This document shows, piece after piece, positions 56,074 through 64,000 of a stretch of 64,000 bases of DNA (the stretch's first letter is position 1; every line of letters begins with the position of its first letter). The notes under the pieces were generated by a model. That model made no database searches and was not told where the DNA came from. It saw only the letters and a list, made by a program, of their open reading frames with translations. The translations under genes were made by a program, and so were the position numbers. This DNA comes from Pseudomonas psychrophila (lineage in GTDB: Bacteria; Pseudomonadota; Gammaproteobacteria; Pseudomonadales; Pseudomonadaceae), in contig NZ_JYKZ01000006.1 of NCBI RefSeq assembly GCF_001043005.1, positions 186,001 through 250,000 of the forward strand, in the 5' to 3' direction.

Positions 56074-56807
56074 AACCTGCGGGCGTTGTGCCACAGGGCT
56101 TGTCGGACACCGTATTCACCCAGTGCGTCGATCAGCAAGGTGATGTCGCTGTTTTCGAAGGCCCGGGGGGCGCGGGTTGAGGGCAGGTCGGTGCCAAACA
56201 TCAGGGCGTTTGGGTTGGCACTGTGTATCTGTTGCAGTACGGGTGCGACATCAAAATCAACCCGGCCAAAGCCACAGGCCTTGATGTGAACTCCGTGTTC
56301 AGCCAGGCGCAGCAGGCAGGGCAGGCCTTCGTGGCTTAATCCCAGATGATCGATGCTCAGTGCTGGCAAGCGTCGCAGGCGGGCCTCAATACCGGCCAGC
56401 TCGCGAGCATCAATGTACAGCTCCGAATGCCAGCCGACTTGCTCATGCACGCGTCTGGCCAAGGATTCGAGCTGGTCGAGCTGTTCTGATCCGCCGCGCT
56501 TGAGGTTGAAGCGCAGGCCGCGCACACCGTGCTGGTGCAACGTGTGCAGTTCTGCATCAGTAACGCTGGCCGCGAGCTGGGTGACGCCCACAAAGCCTGG
56601 CCCCAGTCGCTTTAAGGCAGCGATCAGGTAAGTCTGATCGAACCCCTGAAAGGAACCCGAAACCACGGCGCCGCCGACGATGCCCAATGGTTCAACTCGC
56701 GACAGGTAGTCATTGACACTGAAAAAATCAGGCAGATAGCCGTTGTTGGGTATTAACGGGTAAGCGCGATCAATGATGTGGCAGTGAGCGTCGAAGATCG
56801 GTGGCAT
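56061..56807 (-). CDS. Amidohydrolase/metal-dependent hydrolase (TIM barrel)
   Basis: A 248-residue protein with FDAHCHIID at the N-terminus (metal-binding H-x-H), a central LRFNLKRGG, a late SIDHLGLSHEG and the final MFGTDLPSTRAPRAF (metal Asp). This is the 2-pyrone-4,6-dicarboxylate lactonase/amidohydrolase-2 type; substrate unknown. I start at ATG 56807 because the frame upstream is REP translation (MGASLLAM), not protein. Only the last 12 bases overlap the EamA gene. Confidence 0.85.
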   Translation of the reverse strand: MPPIFDAHCHIIDRAYPLIPNNGYLPDFFSVNDYLSRVEPLGIVGGAVVSGSFQGFDQTYLIAALKRLGPGFVGVTQLAASVTDAELHTLHQHGVRGLRFNLKRGGSEQLDQLESLARRVHEQVGWHSELYIDARELAGIEARLRRLPALSIDHLGLSHEGLPCLLRLAEHGVHIKACGFGRVDFDVAPVLQQIHSANPNALMFGTDLPSTRAPRAFENSDITLLIDALGEYGVRQALWHNARRFYGL

Positions 56808-56838
56808 CTGGTTGTGAGCTCCAGTGGAAGTGCATAGC

Positions 56839-56925
56839 TGTGGGAGCGAGCCTGCTCGCGATGCAGGCGCCGCGGCCTGTCTGGCCCACCGCATTGAGAC
56901 CATCGCGAGCAGGCTCGCTCCCACA
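56839..56925. repeat. REP inverted pair in triplication copy 1
   Basis: REP units (core GCGAGCCTGCTCGC and inverse) with a 39-base spacer. It lies just before the amidohydrolase start. Confidence 0.9.
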
Positions 56926-57065
56926 ATGCGGGCTGCCCTGCTGGGCTCCCTTGCTCAGTGAGGGTTATTTTAGTTCGCTGACGTAGGTGCCTGTTCCCTT
57001 GAGCACGTCTGTATCGCCTGCACCAATTCTGCATCTGGTTGTGAGCTCCAGTGGAAATGCATAAC

Positions 57066-57152
57066 TGTGGGAGCGAGCCTGCTCGCGATTCAGGCGACGC
57101 GGCCTGTCTGGCCCACCGCATTGAGACCATCGCGAGCAGGCTCGCTCCCACA
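57066..57152. repeat. REP inverted pair in triplication copy 2
   Basis: Same arrangement as copy 1, exactly 227 bases further on. Confidence 0.9.
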
Positions 57153-57292
57153 ATGCGGGCTGCCCTGCAGGGCTCCCTTGCTCAGTGAGGGTTATTTTAG
57201 TTCGCTGACGTAGGTGCCTGTTCCCTTGAGCACGTCTGTATCGCCTGCACCAATTCTGCATCTGGTTGTGAGCTCCAGTGGAGGTGCAGAGC

Positions 57293-57379
57293 TGTGGGAG
57301 CGAGCCTGCTCGCGATTCAGGCGACGCGGCCTGTCTGGCCCATCGCATTGAGACCATCGCGAGCAGGCTCGCTCCCACA
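57293..57379. repeat. REP inverted pair in triplication copy 3
   Basis: Same arrangement again, 227 bases after copy 2 and 40 bases before the stop of the intact gene. Confidence 0.9.
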
Positions 57380-57418
57380 ATGCGGACTGCCCTGCAGGGC
57401 TCCCTTGCTCAGTGAGGG

Positions 57419-57775
57419 TTATTTTAGTTCGCTGACGTAGGTGCCGGTTCCCTTGAGGATGTTCTGCAAGGTTTCTTCGACTTCTGCCAGGTCTGCGGCC
57501 GCTGTGCTGTGGTGGATTTCCAGGTGGTCGTCGCCTTTGAGCACGTCTGTATCGCCTGCACCGATTTCGATCAGCAGGCGGGTAGGGCTCAAGGTGACTT
57601 TCACACCGTCCAGTGTGGAAGGCTCGTCCTCAAGGGTGATTTCCAGCTCGTCTTCATCGGGGTAGCGGGTCATCAGGAACATTTCGCCACCGTCTGTGTG
57701 GCAGCACAACATAGCCATGTTGTCTTCTTCGTCATCGCACGGGTTGGCAAGCAGGTGGTCGGTGGTCATTTGCAT
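57419..57775 (-). CDS. Conserved hypothetical acidic protein, source of the triplicated fragments
   Basis: A 118-residue acidic soluble protein beginning MQMTTDHLLANPCDDEED. It contains MAMLCCHTDGGEMFLMTRYP, an acidic strand DELEITLEDEPS and a helical end, EVEETLQNILKGTGTYVSEL. No recognised family. AGGA seven bases upstream supports ATG 57775; longer in-frame extension lacks a ribosome site. Its C-terminal 19 codons minus 28 internal ones are copied in the tandem repeats downstream. Confidence 0.8.
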   Translation of the reverse strand: MQMTTDHLLANPCDDEEDNMAMLCCHTDGGEMFLMTRYPDEDELEITLEDEPSTLDGVKVTLSPTRLLIEIGAGDTDVLKGDDHLEIHHSTAAADLAEVEETLQNILKGTGTYVSELK

Positions 57776-58270
57776 GGGGAGTTCCTGGCGCCCTGGGCGC
57801 GGGTAAGTCGAACAGAGGCCGATTTTGCCAGCCTGAACCGATTTGTGCATGTTTGAATGGTGCAACAGGGCAAATGGTCAGTTATTTCTGATACTCACCA
57901 CAGAAAGTACGGTGCTTTTATGAAGGTTTTTCGCTTGCGAATGCTAGGGTTATTCACTGACAGCGCTTGAGGTTGCGTCCCGATGACCGAATATGTCGCC
58001 GCACCGTAAGCAGGTGGTGCGGCTCAATCGTTAAGCTGCGCGGTGATAGTTATCTCTAAAGGCACAGCCTGTTTATCCGGCAGTCGTTTTTGTAGATACC
58101 CATCCTGGAACGTGAATGTGACCCGTGGGTCACGGCCAGCTTCACCTCCCTGTCATGCTGTGCGTTGAAGGTGAACTGCCAAGATAGACCTTGCACAGTA
58201 TTGGCGGCTCCCCACGCGGGAACAGCATGCGACGCTTCTCTCAATAACAAGCCCAAGCGGAGTACCACAG
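57776..58270. other. Intergenic region before gdhB
   Basis: About 490 bases between divergent genes, the expected promoter region of gdhB and of the acidic gene. It holds the palindrome GTGACCC-GT-GGGTCAC at 58118-58133. No further gene is visible. Confidence 0.6.
58118..58133. promoter_or_regulatory. Palindrome upstream of gdhB
   Basis: GTGACCC and GGGTCAC arms around two bases, about 140 bases before the gdhB start. It could be an operator for catabolic control; regulator unknown. Confidence 0.3.
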
Positions 58271-61200
58271 ATGGCGTTCTTCACCGCAGCCAGCAAAGCC
58301 GACTTCCAGCATCAACTGCAAGCAGCACTGGCGCAGCACATCAGTGAACAGGCACTGCCACAAGTGGCGCTGTTCGCTGAGCAATTCTTCGGCATTATTT
58401 CTCTGGATGAACTCACTCAACGTCGGATGTCCGACCTGGCCGGCTGCACACTGTCGGCCTGGCGTCTGTTGGAACGCTTCGACCCTGCACAGCCGCAAGT
58501 GCGGGTCTTTAACCCTGATTACGAACGCCATGGCTGGCAGTCGACGCACACTGCTGTTGAAGTGCTGCATCACGACTTGCCGTTCCTGGTGGACTCGGTG
58601 CGTACCGAGCTGAACCGTCGCGGTTACAGCATTCACACTCTGCAAACCACGGTGTTGAGCGTTCGCCGCGGCAGCAAGGGCGAGTTGTTGGAGGTCCTGC
58701 CCAAGGGCACTGCTGGCGAAGGCGTCTCGCAAGAGTCGCTGATGTACCTGGAAATCGATCGCTGCGCCCATGTTGCCGAATTGAATGTGCTGAGCAAGGA
58801 ACTGGAACAGGTTCTGGGTGAAGTGCGCGTGGCGGTGGCTGATTTTGAGCCGATGAAGGCCAAGGTGCAGGAGTTGCTGGCCAGTGTCGACAACTGCCAG
58901 TACGCCGTCGATACCGACGAGAAAGCCGAAGTCAAAAGCTTCCTGGAGTGGCTGGTGGGTAACCACTTCACGTTCCTGGGCTACGAAGAATTTGTGGTAC
59001 GTGACGAGGCAGATGGCGGGCATATTGAATATGACGCCGACTCTTTCCTCGGTCTGACCAAGCTGCTGCGCGCGGGGCTGACTGCCGAAGACCTGCGAAT
59101 TGAAGATTACGCCGTCAGCTACCTGCGCATGCCGACCCTGTTGTCGTTTGCCAAGGCGGCACATCCAAGCCGCGTGCATCGCCCGGCTTACCCGGACTAT
59201 GTGTCGATCCGCCAGATCGATGCCGACGGCAAGGTCATCAAGGAATGCCGCTTTATGGGCTTGTACACCTCCTCGGTGTATGGCGAAAGCGTGCGGGTGA
59301 TCCCTTATATCCGTCGCAAGGTTGCAGAAATCGAGCGTCGCTCCGGCTTCCAGCCCAAGGCTCACCTGGGCAAGGAACTGGCCCAGGTCGTTGAAGTGCT
59401 GCCCCGTGACGATTTGTTCCAGACGCCGGTGGATGAGTTGTTCACCACCGTGATGTCGATCGTACAAATCCAGGAGCGCAACAAGATTCGCGTGTTCCTG
59501 CGCAAAGACCCGTATGGCCGTTTCTGCTACTGCCTGGCGTACGTGCCGCGTGATGTGTACTCCACCGAGGTGCGGCAGAAGATCCAGCAGGTGCTGATGG
59601 AGCGTCTGCAGGCTTCTGATTGCGAGTTCTGGACCTTCTTCTCAGAGTCGGTACTGGCCCGCGTGCAACTGATTCTGCGGGTTGATCCTAAGAACCGGAT
59701 CGATATCGACCCGCTGCTGTTGGAAAAAGAAGTGGTTCAGGCCTGCCGCAGCTGGCAGGACGACTATGCGAGCCTGGTGGTTGAAAGCTTCGGCGAGGCC
59801 AACGGCACCAAAGTGCTGTCTGACTTCCCCAAAGGCTTCCCGGCAGGTTACCGCGAGCGCTTTGCCGCGCACTCGGCCGTGGTCGACATGCAGCACCTGA
59901 TGAGCCTGAGCGAAAAAAACCCGCTGGTGATGAGTTTCTATCAGCCGCTGGGTCAAAGTGCCGGTCAGGAACTGCATTGCAAGCTGTATCACGCTGATAC
60001 GCCACTCGCGCTGTCCGATGTGCTGCCGATTCTGGAAAACCTTGGCCTGCGGGTTCTGGGTGAGTTCCCGTACCGCCTGCGTCATGCCAATGGTCGTGAG
60101 TTCTGGATCCATGACTTTGCTTTCACCGCGGGTGAAGGCTTGAATCTGGATATCCAGCAACTCAACGACACGCTGCAGGATGCGTTCGTGCATATCGTGC
60201 GCGGCGATGCCGAGAACGATGCGTTCAACCGTCTGGTACTGACCGCCGGCTTGCCGTGGCGCGATGTGGCGTTGCTGCGTGCTTACGCCCGTTACCTGAA
60301 GCAGATCCGCCTGGGCTTTGACTTGGGTTACATCGCCAGCACCCTGAACAACCACACCGATATCGCTCGCGAGTTGACCCGGTTGTTCAAGACCCGTTTC
60401 TACCTGGCGCGCAAGCTGACGGCCGAAGACCTGGAAGACAAGCAACAGCGTCTGGAGCAGGCCATTCTGACGGCACTGGACGACGTCCAGGTGCTTAACG
60501 AAGACCGCATCCTGCGTCGTTATCTGGACTTGATCAAAGCCACGCTGCGTACCAACTTCTACCAACCGGATGCCAACGGTCACAACCGTTCGTACTTCAG
60601 CTTCAAGTTCAACCCGCACCTGATCCCCGAGCTGCCAAAGCCGGTGCCCAAGTTTGAAATCTTCGTTTACTCGCCACGGGTTGAAGGCGTGCACCTGCGC
60701 TTCGGTAACGTGGCTCGCGGCGGTTTGCGCTGGTCGGACCGCGAAGAAGATTTCCGTACCGAAGTGCTGGGCCTGGTAAAAGCCCAGCAGGTGAAGAACT
60801 CGGTCATTGTGCCGGTGGGCGCCAAGGGCGGTTTCGTACCGCGTCGCTTGCCATTGGGCGGCGGTCGTGACGAGATCCAGGCTGAGGCAATTGCCTGCTA
60901 CCGGATCTTTATCTCAGGCTTGCTGGACATCACTGACAACCTCAAGGACGGTGCTCTGGTACCGCCTTTGAACGTGGTTCGTCACGATGACGATGACCCG
61001 TACCTGGTGGTCGCGGCCGACAAGGGCACAGCGACCTTCTCCGACATCGCCAACGGCATTGCCATCGATTACGGCTTCTGGCTGGGCGATGCGTTCGCGT
61101 CGGGCGGCTCGGCCGGTTATGACCATAAAAAGATGGGCATTACCGCCAAGGGTGCCTGGGTGGGCGTGCAGCGTCACTTTAAAGAGCGCGGGATCAACGT

Positions 61201-63127
61201 CCAGAAAGACAGCATCAGCGTGGTCGGTGTCGGCGATATGGCCGGTGACGTGTTCGGAAACGGCTTGTTGATGTCGGACACACTGCAACTGGTTGCGGCC
61301 TTTAACCACCTGCACATCTTCATCGATCCAAATCCGGAGCCTGCCAACAGCTTCGTTGAGCGTCAGCGCCTGTTCGATCTGCCGCGTTCGGCCTGGTCAG
61401 ACTACGACACCAGCATCATGTCGGCGGGCGGCGGGATCTTCTCGCGCAGCGCAAAAAGCATCGCCATCTCCTCAGAGATGAAAGAGCGTTTTGCAATCAC
61501 TGCTGACAAGCTGACACCGACCGAGCTGCTCAATGCCTTGCTCAAGGCACCGGTGGATCTGTTGTGGAACGGCGGCATCGGTACTTACGTCAAAGCCAGC
61601 AGCGAAAGCCACGCCGATGTCGGCGACAAGGCTAACGATGCGTTGCGCGTCAATGGCAATGAACTGCGCTGCAAGGTAGTGGGTGAGGGCGGCAACCTGG
61701 GCATGACCCAGCTGGGCCGTGTTGAATTCAACCTCAATGGCGGTGGTTCCAACACCGACTTTATCGACAACGCCGGCGGCGTTGACTGCTCTGACCACGA
61801 AGTGAATATCAAAATCCTGCTCAACGAAGTTGTGCAGGCCGGTGATATGACCGAGAAGCAGCGCAATCAATTGCTGGGCAGCATGACCGACGAAGTGGGC
61901 GGTCTGGTGCTGGGCAACAACTACAAGCAGACCCAGGCCATTTCGTTGGCGGCCCGTCGTGCTTATGAGCGGATTGCCGAATACAAGCGCCTGATGAACG
62001 ATCTGGAAGCTCGTGGCAAGCTGGACCGTGCCATTGAGTTCCTGCCATCTGAAGAGCAGCTTAACGAGCGCGTTGCAGCAGGCCATGGCCTGACCCGTGC
62101 CGAACTGTCGGTGCTGATCTCGTACAGCAAGATCGACCTCAAGGAAGCCTTGCTCAACTCTCTGGTGCCCGATGATGACTATCTGACCCGGGACATGGAA
62201 ACCGCGTTCCCGCCGATGCTGGTCAGCAAGTTTGCCGAAGCCATGCGTCGTCACCGTCTGAAGCGCGAAATCGTCAGCACCCAGATCGCCAATGATCTGG
62301 TCAACCATATGGGCATCACCTTTGTTGAGCGCTTGAAAGAGTCGACCGGCATGAGTGCAGCGAACGTGGCGGGTGCTTACGTCATCGTGCGCGACATTTT
62401 CCATCTCCCGCACTGGTTCCGTCAGATCGAAGCACTGGACTATCAGGTACCGGCTGAAATCCAGCTGGCGCTGATGGATGAGCTGATGCGTCTGGGTCGC
62501 CGTGCTACACGCTGGTTCCTGCGCAGCCGTCGTAACGAACTGGATGCGGCGCGTGATGTGGCGCATTTCGGTCCGCATCTGGCAGCGTTGGGTCTCAAGC
62601 TCGACGAACTGCTGGAAGGTCCGACCCGCGAAGGCTGGCAGACCCGTTATCAGGCTTACGTGGCCGCGGGCGTGCCGGAATTGCTGGCGCGGATGGTGGC
62701 GGGTACTACGCACCTGTATACCTTGTTGCCGATTATCGAAGCCTCGGATGTGACTGGCCAGAACGCTGCCGATGTGGCGAAGGCGTATTTCGCCGTGGGC
62801 AGCGCACTGGACCTGACCTGGTACTTGCAGCAGATCAGCAACTTGCCGGTTGAAAACAACTGGCAGGCGCTGGCCCGTGAAGCGTTCCGCGACGATATCG
62901 ACTGGCAGCAGCGTGCAATTACCGTTTCGGTGCTGCAGATGGCTGATGCTCCCGAGGACATCGAAGGGCGTCTGGCATTGTGGCTTGAGCAGAACAACTC
63001 GATGGTTGAGCGCTGGCGCTCGATGCTGGTCGATCTGCGTGCTGCCACTGGCAACGATTACGCGATGTACGCGGTGGCCAACCGTGAGTTGCTTGACCTG
63101 GCACTGAGCGGTCAATCCGTGATCTGA
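58271..63127 (+). CDS. gdhB: NAD-specific glutamate dehydrogenase, large type
   Basis: Converts glutamate to 2-oxoglutarate and ammonia with NAD. The 1618-residue protein is the large, 180-kDa-class form of pseudomonads. It has long regulatory N-terminal domains (1-700), then the catalytic core: GNVARGGLRWSDREEDFRTE, VPVGAKGGFVPRRLPLGGGR (two neighbouring blocks), NAD-fold segments GDMAGDVFGNGLLMS and VGEGGNLGMTQLGRVEF, and a C-terminal helical domain. Length is full. A monocistronic transcript ends at a strong terminator. Confidence 0.96.
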   Translation: MAFFTAASKADFQHQLQAALAQHISEQALPQVALFAEQFFGIISLDELTQRRMSDLAGCTLSAWRLLERFDPAQPQVRVFNPDYERHGWQSTHTAVEVLHHDLPFLVDSVRTELNRRGYSIHTLQTTVLSVRRGSKGELLEVLPKGTAGEGVSQESLMYLEIDRCAHVAELNVLSKELEQVLGEVRVAVADFEPMKAKVQELLASVDNCQYAVDTDEKAEVKSFLEWLVGNHFTFLGYEEFVVRDEADGGHIEYDADSFLGLTKLLRAGLTAEDLRIEDYAVSYLRMPTLLSFAKAAHPSRVHRPAYPDYVSIRQIDADGKVIKECRFMGLYTSSVYGESVRVIPYIRRKVAEIERRSGFQPKAHLGKELAQVVEVLPRDDLFQTPVDELFTTVMSIVQIQERNKIRVFLRKDPYGRFCYCLAYVPRDVYSTEVRQKIQQVLMERLQASDCEFWTFFSESVLARVQLILRVDPKNRIDIDPLLLEKEVVQACRSWQDDYASLVVESFGEANGTKVLSDFPKGFPAGYRERFAAHSAVVDMQHLMSLSEKNPLVMSFYQPLGQSAGQELHCKLYHADTPLALSDVLPILENLGLRVLGEFPYRLRHANGREFWIHDFAFTAGEGLNLDIQQLNDTLQDAFVHIVRGDAENDAFNRLVLTAGLPWRDVALLRAYARYLKQIRLGFDLGYIASTLNNHTDIARELTRLFKTRFYLARKLTAEDLEDKQQRLEQAILTALDDVQVLNEDRILRRYLDLIKATLRTNFYQPDANGHNRSYFSFKFNPHLIPELPKPVPKFEIFVYSPRVEGVHLRFGNVARGGLRWSDREEDFRTEVLGLVKAQQVKNSVIVPVGAKGGFVPRRLPLGGGRDEIQAEAIACYRIFISGLLDITDNLKDGALVPPLNVVRHDDDDPYLVVAADKGTATFSDIANGIAIDYGFWLGDAFASGGSAGYDHKKMGITAKGAWVGVQRHFKERGINVQKDSISVVGVGDMAGDVFGNGLLMSDTLQLVAAFNHLHIFIDPNPEPANSFVERQRLFDLPRSAWSDYDTSIMSAGGGIFSRSAKSIAISSEMKERFAITADKLTPTELLNALLKAPVDLLWNGGIGTYVKASSESHADVGDKANDALRVNGNELRCKVVGEGGNLGMTQLGRVEFNLNGGGSNTDFIDNAGGVDCSDHEVNIKILLNEVVQAGDMTEKQRNQLLGSMTDEVGGLVLGNNYKQTQAISLAARRAYERIAEYKRLMNDLEARGKLDRAIEFLPSEEQLNERVAAGHGLTRAELSVLISYSKIDLKEALLNSLVPDDDYLTRDMETAFPPMLVSKFAEAMRRHRLKREIVSTQIANDLVNHMGITFVERLKESTGMSAANVAGAYVIVRDIFHLPHWFRQIEALDYQVPAEIQLALMDELMRLGRRATRWFLRSRRNELDAARDVAHFGPHLAALGLKLDELLEGPTREGWQTRYQAYVAAGVPELLARMVAGTTHLYTLLPIIEASDVTGQNAADVAKAYFAVGSALDLTWYLQQISNLPVENNWQALAREAFRDDIDWQQRAITVSVLQMADAPEDIEGRLALWLEQNNSMVERWRSMLVDLRAATGNDYAMYAVANRELLDLALSGQSVI

Positions 63128-63145
63128 CTGGCCAAGCAGTAAAAA

Positions 63146-63185
63146 AAAGCCCCGGCTCATGTGCAGTGAGCCGGGGCTTTATTGT
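63146..63185. terminator. Strong intrinsic terminator after gdhB
   Basis: AAAGCCCCGGCTCA pairs with TGAGCCGGGGCTTT over seven bases. A-run and T-rich flanks on the two sides suit bidirectional use with the convergent DUF4404 gene. Confidence 0.92.
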
Positions 63186-63201
63186 TTGTGGCGGGGAGGA
63201 A

Positions 63202-63465
63202 TCAGATTCCGATGTTCCCCAGGGTTTGTACGATGTTGCGCAGCGTGACGGCCAGGGTAGGGTGGTCGACCTCGAAGCGTTCTACGGCGAGGTTGACGCT
63301 GTCGGCCAGGCTGGAATCGTTCGTGGCTTTCTCAATGTCGATTTGAGCCTGGATTTGGGTCGAGAGCTGGTTCAAATGATCACGCTCTTCTTGAGTGAGC
63401 GGGGGATTCTGTTCCAGTTGCTCGCGCAGGGTGTTGAGTTGTTGTTGCAGTTCGCGGGCAGGCAT
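63202..63465 (-). CDS. DUF4404-family protein
   Basis: An 87-residue helical protein (MPARELQQQLNTLREQLEQN, then PPLTQEERDHLNQLSTQI, ending AVTLRNIVQTLGNIGI), the pattern of DUF4404. Function unknown. Start ATG 63465 with AAAGG nine bases upstream; an ATG three codons earlier has no spacing for it. Confidence 0.8.
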   Translation of the reverse strand: MPARELQQQLNTLREQLEQNPPLTQEERDHLNQLSTQIQAQIDIEKATNDSSLADSVNLAVERFEVDHPTLAVTLRNIVQTLGNIGI

Positions 63466-63773
63466 AGCATTCATCCTTTATTGATAGGCTCTGGTATAGA
63501 CCTTCGCAATGAACAAAAGGTCTGTAAGCGGGCTTCTAGATTAATCCACTCGCGGCTGGAGTGCATGATCTCTATCACAATCCCTTGTACCTGCTTTTTT
63601 GGGTGGCCAACCGGTGTTTTTAAAAGAATCCTGGAGCTGAGGAGCGTCTATCTTTTACTCAAGTCTGTTTAGGGTATTGCTTGGGGGCTGCCTAAAAGAC
63701 ATTTGCCGTTATACTGATGGCCAGACTCAGGGCATAGCGCCCAAGTATTAAGTATCTTCAGGGAGTTTTTGCT
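63466..63773. other. Divergent gap between DUF4404 and mlaA-like genes
   Basis: About 300 bases holding a 7-bp inverted repeat (AGACCTT at 63498 and AAGGTCT at 63517) and presumably both promoters. No gene visible. Confidence 0.5.
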
Positions 63774-64000
63774 ATGCGCTGGACTGATCGTCTTGCTCAA
63801 CTATTTGTATGTGCCGGTGTGGCGATGTTGCCCTTGGCTGCCAGTGCCGCCACGGAAGATGACCCATGGGAAGGGTTTAACCGGGTCGTTTTCAAGTTCA
63901 ACGACACCCTTGATACCTATGCCCTGAAGCCGCTTGCTCAGGGTTATCAGTACATCACTCCGCAGTTTCTGGAGGATGGCATCCACAACATGTACCGAAA
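63774..64000 (+). CDS. MlaA/VacJ-family protein, 5' part
   Basis: The 75 visible residues show a signal peptide (VAMLPLAASA) and the MlaA opening DPWEGFNRVVFKFND, then ALKPLAQGYQYITP. MlaA sits in the outer membrane and removes surface phospholipids. The signal lacks a lipobox (only Cys13, preceded by Val), so this copy appears to be cut by signal peptidase I, unlike E. coli MlaA. GGGAG lies eight bases before the ATG. The gene continues beyond the window. Confidence 0.88.
   Translation, partial: MRWTDRLAQLFVCAGVAMLPLAASAATEDDPWEGFNRVVFKFNDTLDTYALKPLAQGYQYITPQFLEDGIHNMYR

Larger units (their letters stand above)
56805..57454. repeat. Tandem triplication of a 227-bp unit
   Basis: Units begin at 56805, 57032 and 57259 (CATCTGGTTGTGAGCTCCAG each time) and are nearly identical. 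Each holds an inverted REP pair and a fragment of the neighbouring gene's 3' end, in which 84 bases are missing between two TTGAG repeats. The third copy runs into the intact gene at about 57419. Coding of the neighbours is not disrupted. Confidence 0.85.

Noticed and set aside
56753..57380. Repeated short frames starting MGASLLAMVSMRWARQA
   Set aside because: They are translations of the REP pairs and appear at every copy; no independent gene evidence.
56805..57454. CRISPR-like repetition
   Set aside because: The unit is 227 bases and tandem, with no short spacers and no cas genes.
61472..63160. 562-codon open frame antisense to gdhB
   Set aside because: Shadow of a G+C-rich gene; the plus-strand frame has all GDH motifs.

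Overview
The window reads as a chromosomal segment of a Pseudomonas (fluorescens/putida-type gammaproteobacterium). The signs are dense G+C-rich genes, many copies of the classic Pseudomonas REP palindrome (core GCGGGCTTGCTCGC), a second longer inverted-repeat family, the large 180-kDa-class NAD-glutamate dehydrogenase GdhB, a MoxR/Bat operon, SbcDC and an OsmC-YcaO fusion. No rRNA, tRNA, CRISPR array, phage or insertion-sequence gene is visible.

Layout. (1) 1-1.8 kb, minus strand: the upstream part of a membrane-anchored protein whose visible C-terminus enters a DarT-like (DUF4433) DNA ADP-ribosyltransferase fold and is cut by the window edge, preceded by an unknown two-helix membrane protein. 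(2) 2.3-26.3 kb, all minus strand: one exopolysaccharide locus of the Wzx/Wzy type. It starts (right to left) with the phosphatase/tyrosine-kinase pair wzb-wzc and a terminator, then wecB and wecC (UDP-ManNAcA synthesis). An A+T-rich block follows with flippase, glycosyltransferase, polymerase, acyltransferase and a second glycosyltransferase. Then come a two-domain oxidoreductase, an alpha/alpha-barrel protein, a WecG/TagA transferase and a group-4-capsule/Yjb-type export set (yjbE, wza, yjbF, yjbG, yjbH, a VanZ-like protein). Two odd winged-helix regulators and the priming sugar-phosphate transferase end the locus. (3) 27.3-33.8 kb: OsmC-YcaO, a REC-GGDEF-EAL protein, and a MocR regulator divergent from an AhpD-like protein. 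(4) 34.2-41.3 kb, plus strand: a two-partner secretion pair (TpsB, short TpsA without a visible toxin tail), a small DUF5629-like protein, a periplasmic beta-propeller lactonase and a tiny secreted peptide. (5) 41.5-53.9 kb, minus strand: MoxR-DUF58-DUF4381-BatA-BatB/C-BatD followed by sbcD-sbcC-GST, almost all joined by 4-base overlaps. (6) 54.1-58.3 kb: LysR/EamA divergent pair, an amidohydrolase, a 227-bp tandem triplication carrying REPs and fragments of the adjacent gene, and that gene. (7) 58.3-64 kb: gdhB, a strong terminator, a DUF4404 protein and the start of an MlaA-family gene.

How it works together. The EPS locus contains nearly every step: activated sugar (WecB, WecC), priming (WcaJ-type), assembly (three transferases), decoration (acyltransferase, oxidoreductase), flipping (Wzx), polymerisation (Wzy), length/export control (Wzc, Wzb, Wza) and outer-membrane accessory functions (YjbEFGH). 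One glycosyltransferase appears frameshifted in a run of five A residues just before its natural stop, which would have overlapped the wzy start. The best leads for undescribed biology are the membrane-anchored DarT-like gene with its neighbour, the pseudo-receiver regulators of the EPS locus, the frameshifted glycosyltransferase and the 227-bp triplication.
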